Positions 47,634 to 54,986 of a DNA stretch of 64,000 bases are shown one piece after another (the stretch's first letter is position 1; every line of letters begins with the position of its first letter). The stretch covers positions 1-64,000 of the forward strand of contig PSRM01000182.1 of assembly GCA_003176045.1 (NCBI GenBank), written 5' to 3'. The stretch is from Verrucomicrobiota bacterium (GTDB lineage: Bacteria > Verrucomicrobiota > Verrucomicrobiia > Limisphaerales > UBA8199). A program made the position numbers and the translations under genes. The notes beneath the pieces were generated by a model that saw nothing but the letters and a program-made list of their open reading frames with translations, made no database searches and had not been told where the DNA came from.

Positions 47634-50600
47634 TCATCGCCGCTTCTGAGCCCGACGCTTGGCTTCAAGGAGTCGGCTGGTGGTCGTGGCAGGGGGGGCT
47701 TCCTCCGGAGCGGGAGGCGGTTCCGCAGCGGTTGCCGACGCCACCGGCGGCGGTTCGGGTTCCTCACCGCCGGGCAAGATGACTTCGACCGGCTTTTCGG
47801 GTTTGAACAAATCTTCACTGCGCCTTCCGGATTCCGCACTCCGCACCGCCTTTGCTCCCCATTCCGCGCTCCGCACTTCTCCGCGGCGAGCCAGGAGGGC
47901 TTCGAGGGAAGCGTCGGCTTCGGGAGCGCGCGGGGCGGGTTGCAGGAAGAAGAGGTAGCGGCGCAGGGCCCGGGCCGCGCGCGCCCATTCTTCGCGGTCC
48001 ATCTGGATGCGTCGCACGCCGACGTCGGCCACGAAAAGCAGAATGGCGAACTTGAGCAGCCATTGCCAGAGGTCGCGCGGCTGAAACGTTTTCAGCCGAT
48101 TATGTGTGAACGGGTTGTCGGTTTCGATGGCCGGATCGAGCATTTTGCCGCCGCCGCTTTCGGCCAGGCGGCGCAACAGGTTCACATTCGGCTCAGCGGA
48201 GTTGAACTCAGGTGAATAGTTCACGCTGGCGCCAACGACCTGTGATCCGACGATTTCGCGGTTTTTCACCTCCAGCAGATTGAGGGTGTAGAGTCCGATT
48301 TCCTTCGTAGCGAACCGGGCCTCGTAATGGCCTGGGCCGGTTTGTTCGAGGTGATTGGTCTGGCTGACGCCTTTGGGGCTGGTGATGATGACTGGCAGGT
48401 TGAGGAAATTTCGGTAATTGCCCTGGGCATCGAGGGCCTCGACGTTCACCACGCCTTCGCCTTTGTCGATGGTGACCTGGGTGTCCAGGTCCGCGTTTTC
48501 AAGTTTGCGCAGGCTCCATTGGCCGATCTGGGACCAGAACTGCCGGTATTTTTCCCAATTCAGCCAAATGCGGGCCCAGCGCGCTTTGGCGTCCGCAGTG
48601 AACGCGACGGTGCGGCCCAGGCCGTATTGCCAATGGGCCAGGAGCGGATCGCCTTTATCGGTCCACATTGGCGTCTCGGCGCGGGGCTTGGGCGTGGTGG
48701 CGACGTAACCGAGCAGTTGCGGAATTTCCGGCCCTTCAAAACCGCGCACCACTTCAGTGTGAGAGCGCAACTGCGGCTTGAAAGGTTCCTCGTAGATTGC
48801 AGACTTCAGAATAACGGCGGTTTCCTTGATGAATATCTGCGGCAGTTGCTCGGGTGAAGTCACGTTGTAGAACCGGCCACGGCCCTGGTCGGCGATCCAC
48901 ATCATTTGTTCGGGGCCCATGTGGCCGGAGATGAGCACGGTGCTGACGGTGATGTGGTCGTCCACGATTGCTTTCATCAATTCCTTTGCCGGCAGGGCAG
49001 GATCGCCGTCGCTGAACACGATGATGTGCTTGAGATTGGCGGTGGATTTCTTCAGACCGTCGTGAGCCAGTTGGAGCGGTCCTTGAAAGCTGGCCATGTC
49101 GCCCTGATTCATTCCGGCGATTTGCGACTGGAGCGGGCCTCTATTATTGCTCACTTTTTGAAGGGGGAACAGCCAGCGTTCTTGCGCCTGGCCATCCCAA
49201 TAAATAACGCCCATTTCATCGGCCGGTCCAAGCGCGGCCAGAACGCCCTGGGCACACTCGCGCGCGACCTGGTTGCCATTGTTAAACTCCATTCCGTGCA
49301 TGATGAGCACAACGGCGCCGCTGGGCAGGACCTTCTTGCTGTCCAATTCCATGCTCACGGGGAGCATCGCCTCCAGCGGCGTGCCGCGGTAAGCGCCGGC
49401 AGCGTAAGCCTCATCGCCGCCGACACAAACCACGCCCACGCCAAAATCGCGGACGGCGCTCTCGAGCAACTTCTGCCGGTCGCTGCCCAGGTCGCCGGCG
49501 GCTACGTTGCTGATGAAGATGGCATCGTAACTTTGCATCTCGGCGAGTGTGCTTGGAAAATCCTTGAGGCCGGCGAGGACGACTTGGAGGTTGACCGGAG
49601 CGCCCGGTGAAGGCACCGGGCCTACATGAGTTTGGAGCGCGGCGGCCAATTGTTTGTCCTGGTCGGGTTCGGCCGAGATCAGCAACAGGCGGGGTTCGCC
49701 GCGGACAATGGCGAAAGTGGAGGCGCGGTTATTTTGAGGCAGCGGATCGCCTGGAGCTTCCACTTGCACGTCATATTCATAGAAACCCGGGTCGGGCAGT
49801 GTTTGAGGAAAAGTGAAAAGATTCTTGCCTTGCGAAAGTTGGACTTTTTGTTCGCCGAGGAACTGGTTATTGCGAATAAGGCGGATAGTGGCGGGCGTGG
49901 CCTGATCGGCTAGAATGAAAATTTTGGCTTCGAAGACCTGACCTCGCTTGAGGTTGGAAGGGACCTGGAGCTTTTGGACCGAAACGTCGTTCGGCCGCGC
50001 AACGCCCATGGGCACGACATCCACGGAGACGCCGAGTTGTTCTTTGGCTGCGAGCACCGCGCCCATGGCATCGCCCACGTTTTCGTTGCCATCGGTGAGC
50101 AGCACCAATCGTTTCTGGCCGCTCTCGGGGAACGCGGCGGTGCCCAGGCGGATGGCGCCGGCGAGGTCTGTGCGTTCAGTGCCGACTACGGCCTGGATCT
50201 TGGTCAGTTCCAGGCGCGAGTTCGGCGAGCTTTCGATGCTGGCCTCGCTGCCGAACACGATGACCCCGGCCTTATCGTCGTTGTTCTTCTGGCGCACCAT
50301 GCGATTGATGAGGTCGCGAGCGGCTTCCTGTTGCGTGGACGGGATGCTGTCGGAGCGATCGAGCACGAAGAAGACGTTCATGCCTTCGACCCGCCGCCGC
50401 CATTGCAGGCCTGCCATGGCGAAGACGAGCGCCGTGACAACCACAATACGGATTAAAAGGGCGGTCCAGCGTCGCCCGGAAGAGATTTGAACGTCGCTTT
50501 TGATCGCGAACCAAAGCACCCATGCGAGCGCCGGGATGAGCGAGAGCAGGTAAAGAGGATGAGTGAAACTAAAGTTCACGGCGCGCGGTCCAAAGTCCAA
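47634..50600 (-). CDS. Large VWA-domain / glutamine-amidotransferase-like membrane protein
   Basis: N-terminal TM segments, VFFVLDRSDSIPSTQQEAARDLI (MIDAS-like), VVLIMHGMEFNNGNQVARECAQGVLAAL, VFSDGDPALP; C-terminal TM. Confidence 0.85.
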   Translation of the reverse strand: MDFGPRAVNFSFTHPLYLLSLIPALAWVLWFAIKSDVQISSGRRWTALLIRIVVVTALVFAMAGLQWRRRVEGMNVFFVLDRSDSIPSTQQEAARDLINRMVRQKNNDDKAGVIVFGSEASIESSPNSRLELTKIQAVVGTERTDLAGAIRLGTAAFPESGQKRLVLLTDGNENVGDAMGAVLAAKEQLGVSVDVVPMGVARPNDVSVQKLQVPSNLKRGQVFEAKIFILADQATPATIRLIRNNQFLGEQKVQLSQGKNLFTFPQTLPDPGFYEYDVQVEAPGDPLPQNNRASTFAIVRGEPRLLLISAEPDQDKQLAAALQTHVGPVPSPGAPVNLQVVLAGLKDFPSTLAEMQSYDAIFISNVAAGDLGSDRQKLLESAVRDFGVGVVCVGGDEAYAAGAYRGTPLEAMLPVSMELDSKKVLPSGAVVLIMHGMEFNNGNQVARECAQGVLAALGPADEMGVIYWDGQAQERWLFPLQKVSNNRGPLQSQIAGMNQGDMASFQGPLQLAHDGLKKSTANLKHIIVFSDGDPALPAKELMKAIVDDHITVSTVLISGHMGPEQMMWIADQGRGRFYNVTSPEQLPQIFIKETAVILKSAIYEEPFKPQLRSHTEVVRGFEGPEIPQLLGYVATTPKPRAETPMWTDKGDPLLAHWQYGLGRTVAFTADAKARWARIWLNWEKYRQFWSQIGQWSLRKLENADLDTQVTIDKGEGVVNVEALDAQGNYRNFLNLPVIITSPKGVSQTNHLEQTGPGHYEARFATKEIGLYTLNLLEVKNREIVGSQVVGASVNYSPEFNSAEPNVNLLRRLAESGGGKMLDPAIETDNPFTHNRLKTFQPRDLWQWLLKFAILLFVADVGVRRIQMDREEWARAARALRRYLFFLQPAPRAPEADASLEALLARRGEVRSAEWGAKAVRSAESGRRSEDLFKPEKPVEVILPGGEEPEPPPVASATAAEPPPAPEEAPPATTTSRLLEAKRRAQKRR
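49597..49626. repeat. Palindromic unit inside VWA gene (same family as 23149-23263)
   Basis: ggagcgcccggtgaaggcaccgggcctaca; encodes HVGPVPSPGAP. Confidence 0.85.
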
Positions 50601-53461
50601 AGTCCAAAGTCCAAAGTCCGAAGCCCGAAATCCGAAGCCCGAAATCCGAAGGGTCGAGCGTCGAGGGTCGAAGGTCGAGGGCGGAGACTACCTCGATTCG
50701 TAGCAGCCGAGATAACGAGGCTCCAATTTTTTTCGGCCTGCTGGGTTAAAAAATAACAGAGCCTCGTTACCTCGGCTGCTACGTGGGGGGCGATCGACGC
50801 TTGCTCCCGGCTGGCCGCTTGCTCACGCGCGCGGCTCTGTGCGCTGGCATTCTGCCGGCGAATAAGCTTCTGGACGCGGTGATTCTGCGAATCGGCGACG
50901 TAGAGGTTTCCGGCGGAGTCCAGGGCGATGCCCCAGGGGTTGCTGAACTCGCCGGGTTCTGCGCCGGGATGGCCGATGATTTCGATCGGCTGATCGTTGG
51001 CATCGAAAATTTGGATCCGGCCGTTGCCAAACTCGCAGATGTACTGGCGCCCGGAGGAGTCCACGCAAATGTCGTAGGGATAGCTCAATTCGCCTTTGCC
51101 CGCGCCAGCTTTGCCGTAGGCGCGGAGGAACTTGCCGTCGCTGGAGAAGATCTGGATGCGATGGTTGCAGGAGTCGGCTACGTAAAGGCGGTCCTCTGAG
51201 TCCACGCAGATCCCCTCGGCGCGGTTGAATTCGCCAGGGCCGGTGCCGGGATGGCCGAGGGAGAGGAGGGGCGAGGGGCGAGGGGCGGGGGACGGAGGTG
51301 AAACGTGTTGCGTATTGCGTATTGCGTGTTGCGTATTAGCTGACGCCTGTTCCGGACTTTTCGTGTCTTTCGTGACTTTCGTGGTTTGTAGATCGAATTT
51401 CTGTACGCGTTCGTTTTCGCCGTATTCACTGACAAACATTTCGCCGCGCGAATTGACGGCGACCGCGCGGGGCAACATGAATTGGCCGGGGCCGGTTCCG
51501 CGCTGGCCCCATTGGGCGACGAGTTTGCCGTCAGGCGAGAAATGGTTCACGCGCTGGTAATGCGGTTCGAGCACGATGATATTGCCGTCCGAATCGCGAC
51601 ACATGCCTTTGGGTTTGCCGAGGTCGGTTTGCGGCATTTGCCAGGAAAGGAGGAACGCGCCACTCGAAGAGAATTTTTGGACACGGCCGGTCATGTCGGC
51701 CACATAAAGATTGTCCTCGCGGTCAATGGCAACCGAACGCGGTTTGTTGAATTGACCCACACCGACGCCTCGCGAGCCAATGACTTCGACACGACTAAAG
51801 AGGCGGCTGCCGAGAGGGGTGGAGGCAGGGGACGAGGGGGAGCAGGAGGTAAGGGGGAGCGTGAGGAGCGTGAGGAGCGTGAGAGCGTGATGCGTGAAAC
51901 ATGAAACGTGAATCGTGAAATGTGACCCGATTTCGGCTTTTGGGCCTTGGACTGTGGACGGTGGACTGTGGACTGGCTTCCCCCTCGCCCCTCGACCCCC
52001 GACCCCCGGCCGGACTTTGGACACCACGGTCCACGCGATCAACGGCGCCAGCGCGAGGGCGAGCAGCGCCAGGCAAAGCGCGTTGACTTGTGCGTTGTGG
52101 CCGTAGTGGAGAAGGTTGAAGATGCGAAGGGACAGGGTTTCGCCGCCGGGCGGCACAACCAGGATCATCGTCTCAACGTCCCAGAGGCAGAGGAGGAATA
52201 TAATATACCAGGCCGCGGCCAGTTGGGGGCCGGTCTGCGGCCAATAGGCGTGCCGGAACATTTGGAGCCGTGAGGCGCCCTCGAGTCGGGCAGCGTCGGC
52301 GAGATCGCGGTCCACACTCGCGGTTGCGCTGGCCACGGCCGTCCAGCCCAAAGCCAGATAACGAATCACGAATGCCAGAATGACAATTCCGGCGCTCTGA
52401 TAAAAGAAAGACGTCCAGGAGTGATTAAACAGATGAATGAGCGCCAGGCCGGTCAGAACGCCGGGGAGGAGGAAGGGAAGCCAGAGAAGAAGGCGGAAGA
52501 ATGGGAGAGTGGGAGAGTGGGAGAGTGGGGGATGGAGCCGTCGGACCGATCGGGCCGGTTGGACAAATAGAGCAGAAAGAATAACTGCCGTAGCCGCGCT
52601 GGCCGCAAACCAGAACGAGTGGCCGAGCGCGTGCTGGCCACGGGCGGCGGCGAGGGCGCCGGGGAGTTCGGTCCAGGTGCGTTTCACTAGAATGAGCTGA
52701 AGCACGGGCAGGCCAACCGCAAAAAGACAGGTAGTGAGGGCAATAACACCGCTTGTCCAAAATAACGCGGGGCCAAGTTGACGTCGGATGAGGCGGGGCG
52801 AGACTGTTGGCTGAACGTGCGGCCAGGGGATGGAAGAGGGATTAAGATTAAGAGAAAGATTACGATTAAGATTAAGAAGAAGAAAAAGGAGCAATGGACC
52901 CAGAACCAGCGGCAGGCTCATGAGCAGCACACCCCATGTGTCGAAGGTGGTATTGAACCGGACCCACATTTCTGCGGGAAACACTTTGACCTGAAGGATG
53001 GCTGGCACAGCAAAGTTGTTGAGCGCCAAAACGAAAGTGAGAGTCGCGGCGATCACGATGGCGTTTCTGGCAAGGGGCACGAGGAGGCCGCGCAGCAAGT
53101 TCCAACCTGTGACAGCCATGTCGCTTTCAAGTTGGGCAGGTTCGAGTCGCTGCCAGGCCGCGCACGCCGCAAAAGTGGCAATGGGCCAAAGCAGGAGTGC
53201 GAGAATCCAGGCTGCCCCACCGAGGGAAAAAATGTTTAGCGGAACCCAGCGGCGCCATGCGCCGGTATCGCCGAGGAAATGAAGCCAGCAATTGGTCGCA
53301 ACGAATGGCGGCGTGGCCAGAGCGATTACGGCCAGAACCAGAAACAGCGCCCGCCATCGTCGGGGCAAGCCGGCAAGCCAGAGCGCTACTGCCAGACCGA
53401 TACCAACGGCGAGCACGGTGGCGAGCAGGCTGACGAGGACGCTGTTTTTTAAAAGGAGCAA
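50576..53461 (-). CDS. ABC transporter permease fused in frame to an NHL-repeat (lipo)protein
   Basis: N-terminal ThiP/FbpB-like permease; SCSPSSPAS lipobox-like segment; NHL repeats FNKPRSVAIDREDNLYVADMTGRVQKFSSSGAF. One 961-aa ORF. Confidence 0.8.
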   Translation of the reverse strand: MLLLKNSVLVSLLATVLAVGIGLAVALWLAGLPRRWRALFLVLAVIALATPPFVATNCWLHFLGDTGAWRRWVPLNIFSLGGAAWILALLLWPIATFAACAAWQRLEPAQLESDMAVTGWNLLRGLLVPLARNAIVIAATLTFVLALNNFAVPAILQVKVFPAEMWVRFNTTFDTWGVLLMSLPLVLGPLLLFLLLNLNRNLSLNLNPSSIPWPHVQPTVSPRLIRRQLGPALFWTSGVIALTTCLFAVGLPVLQLILVKRTWTELPGALAAARGQHALGHSFWFAASAATAVILSALFVQPARSVRRLHPPLSHSPTLPFFRLLLWLPFLLPGVLTGLALIHLFNHSWTSFFYQSAGIVILAFVIRYLALGWTAVASATASVDRDLADAARLEGASRLQMFRHAYWPQTGPQLAAAWYIIFLLCLWDVETMILVVPPGGETLSLRIFNLLHYGHNAQVNALCLALLALALAPLIAWTVVSKVRPGVGGRGARGKPVHSPPSTVQGPKAEIGSHFTIHVSCFTHHALTLLTLLTLPLTSCSPSSPASTPLGSRLFSRVEVIGSRGVGVGQFNKPRSVAIDREDNLYVADMTGRVQKFSSSGAFLLSWQMPQTDLGKPKGMCRDSDGNIIVLEPHYQRVNHFSPDGKLVAQWGQRGTGPGQFMLPRAVAVNSRGEMFVSEYGENERVQKFDLQTTKVTKDTKSPEQASANTQHAIRNTQHVSPPSPAPRPSPLLSLGHPGTGPGEFNRAEGICVDSEDRLYVADSCNHRIQIFSSDGKFLRAYGKAGAGKGELSYPYDICVDSSGRQYICEFGNGRIQIFDANDQPIEIIGHPGAEPGEFSNPWGIALDSAGNLYVADSQNHRVQKLIRRQNASAQSRAREQAASREQASIAPHVAAEVTRLCYFLTQQAEKNWSLVISAATNRGSLRPRPSTLDARPFGFRASDFGLRTLDFGLWTLDRAP
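50589..50642. repeat. (gtccaaa)n / (gcccgaaatccgaa)n array at 3' end of permease-NHL ORF
   Basis: gtccaaagtccaaagtccaaagtccaaagtccgaagcccgaaatccgaagcccg. Confidence 0.93.
50700..50782. repeat. Palindromic element (gtagcagccgaggtaacgaggctc family), copy B, inside ORF
   Basis: gtagcagccgagataacgaggctccaattttttt...acagagcctcgttacctcggctgctac; matches 33084-33168. Confidence 0.9.
51303..51339. repeat. (cgtattg/cgtgttg)n heptamer array inside permease-NHL ORF
   Basis: acgtgttgcgtattgcgtattgcgtgttgcgtattag; encodes NTQHAIRNTQHV. Confidence 0.92.
51856..51924. repeat. 9-nt and 7-nt arrays at the permease/NHL junction
   Basis: ggagcgtgaggagcgtgaggagcgtgagagcgtgatgcgtgaaacatgaaacgtgaatcgtgaaatg; encodes HFTIHVSCFTHHALTLLTLLTL. 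Confidence 0.9.
52839..52889. repeat. (attaag)n array inside permease coding region
   Basis: ggattaagattaagagaaagattacgattaagattaagaagaagaaaaagg; encodes LLLFLLLNLNRNLSLNLNP. Confidence 0.9.
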
Positions 53462-53465
53462 GGGG

Positions 53466-53500
53466 AATTTATGATTTATGAATTATGATTTATGATTTTT
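53466..53500. repeat. (atttatg)n array 3' of solute-binding-protein gene
   Basis: aatttatgatttatgaattatgatttatgattttt. Confidence 0.85.
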
Positions 53501-53548
53501 GTAAACAAAAAGGGGTTGGTGGTTGGTGTTTGCAAAGTGATTGCTCCT

Positions 53549-54682
53549 TCATCGCAAGAAAATCTCGTTGAGTTTGGTCGTGGTGGAATCCAAATCGCGC
53601 AGGAGCGCGGGCCAATCAGGGGTGAGCGTTGGCGCGGCGGCGTCTTGGAGTGCGCCAGTCCTCTGGCGCTTTTGTTTCGCTTCGGAACTCTCAGCCAAAG
53701 CGCTCCCGATAGATCGGGAGCGCACTCCAAAAGCTTCGCCAGTCTGGCCGCTCAAGTCCTCCAAAGCGCCGACTGATACAAGGCCCTGCACGATCTTCGG
53801 CTGTTGAAGGTAATCGAACAGGCGCCGGGCGGAATCGGGATGCGGAGCGTTGCGGACGAGGGCGACGGTGTTTGGGATGAGCAAGGTTTCTGAAGTGATG
53901 GGCAGCGGGATTATCGGTAAGCCGTTATGTTGGCCTTCGGCGATGTCATCGGAATCTGTGAGGCCGATCCAGGCTTCGCCACGTCCGACCAACTTTACGA
54001 CCACGGAGTTGCCGTCCACAAGGAAGGGTTTATTCGCAGCTAGTGCGCGGCACCAGGTTTGCCAGGACTGGTCGCCCCAAAGCTGTCGCAAAGCATGAAA
54101 ATGGGTGGCGGTGGTGCCGAATTGAGGATAGGCAAGGGCCACTTTACCGCGCCAGGCGGTGTTGGTGAGTTCCAGCAGTGAGTGCGGGGCTGAAGCGAGA
54201 GACAGATGGTTTGTGTTGATGACAATCCGGCGGCTGCGATGGCCGAAGGCAGCCCAACCGTCCGGAGCGCGGACAGCCTTGTCCGCGCCGGGAATGCCAA
54301 AGATATTCTGCGCCGCCAATTGCCGGGTCCGCATTTCTTCGTTGCCCCAAAAGACGTCGCATTGCGGATGATTGCGCTCGGCGAGCAGGCGATTGGCCAA
54401 GCCCACGGTTTTTACAGCTTCGTTATCATAGACGGCACGGACCTTGATGCCGGTTTCCTTTTCGAAGTCCTGGAAGATGGGTTCCGCATAAACCTGGTCC
54501 TGGGCGCAGTAGGCGATGACGAAGCCAGATCCCATTGAGAAGCTGACCAGCGAGAGAACAAGAGTAAGCACGATTACCAAACCAACGCCGATAATAAGTC
54601 CCCAGAAAGACGTCATCTCTCGTTGAGTGAATTCATCTTTCGGCCAGTTATAATCTTTAGCTTGGTTCTCCTGTTGGCTCAT
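53549..54682 (-). CDS. Extracellular solute-binding protein (Fe3+/thiamine-type ABC transporter), membrane-anchored
   Basis: N-terminal TM, then VYAEPIFQDFEKETGIKVRAVYDNEAVKTVGLANRLLAERNHPQCDVFWGNEE; located upstream of the permease in the same orientation. Confidence 0.88.
   Translation of the reverse strand: MSQQENQAKDYNWPKDEFTQREMTSFWGLIIGVGLVIVLTLVLSLVSFSMGSGFVIAYCAQDQVYAEPIFQDFEKETGIKVRAVYDNEAVKTVGLANRLLAERNHPQCDVFWGNEEMRTRQLAAQNIFGIPGADKAVRAPDGWAAFGHRSRRIVINTNHLSLASAPHSLLELTNTAWRGKVALAYPQFGTTATHFHALRQLWGDQSWQTWCRALAANKPFLVDGNSVVVKLVGRGEAWIGLTDSDDIAEGQHNGLPIIPLPITSETLLIPNTVALVRNAPHPDSARRLFDYLQQPKIVQGLVSVGALEDLSGQTGEAFGVRSRSIGSALAESSEAKQKRQRTGALQDAAAPTLTPDWPALLRDLDSTTTKLNEIFLR
53636..53742. 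repeat. Palindromic element (cttggagtgcg family) inside SBP coding region
   Basis: gcggcgtcttggagtgcgccag ... gggagcgcactccaaaagcttcgcc; same core as 29111-29270. Confidence 0.85.
54267..54288. repeat. 22-bp palindrome inside SBP gene
   Basis: gcgcggaca-gcct-tgtccgcgc; exact reverse complement of the purL 22-mer. Confidence 0.9.
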
Positions 54683-54741
54683 TTCGCCGAAATTGCAAAT
54701 TGAAAATTGACCGGACCGAGCCGTGTGGCGGCACGCTGAAA

Positions 54742-54908
54742 GTAGCCGTGGGCTTCAGCCCACGGATAGATGGACCAAATCGCCGGAGCGTCGCGGAGCG
54801 ACGCTTGAAAATGCGGGTATGCGGTCAGCGGGAAGAACGCTTCAAGCGTCGCTAACGCGACGCAAAAATCCTCCTCCGTCCCGTACCGTGGGCTCAAGCC
54901 CACGGCTA
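54742..54908. repeat. Nested palindromic element
   Basis: Outer gtagccgtgggcttcagcccacgg/ccgtgggctcaagcccacggctac; inner gcgtcgcggagcgacgcttgaa/ttcaagcgtcgctaacgcgacgc. Confidence 0.9.
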
Positions 54909-54956
54909 CCTTCACGCCATCGCTACGCGATGCCACCATACGGCCTCTCCGCTCGT

Positions 54957-54981
54957 AAATCATAAATCATAAATCATAAAT
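54957..54981. repeat. (atcataa)n array 5' of solute-binding-protein gene
   Basis: aaatcataaatcataaatcataaat; reverse complement of the 53466-53500 array. Confidence 0.88.
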
Positions 54982-54986
54982 TCCGC

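Noticed and set aside
47823-47885. Calling ccgcactccgcaccgcc...ccgcgctccgcacttctc in the VWA gene a heptamer array
   Set aside because: Units are irregular; it encodes RRGEVRSAEWGAKAVRSAESGRRSE and may be repeat-derived, but periodicity is too weak to assert.
54679-54963. 94-aa ORF over the nested palindrome
   Set aside because: It is the translation of inverted repeats; no independent coding evidence.
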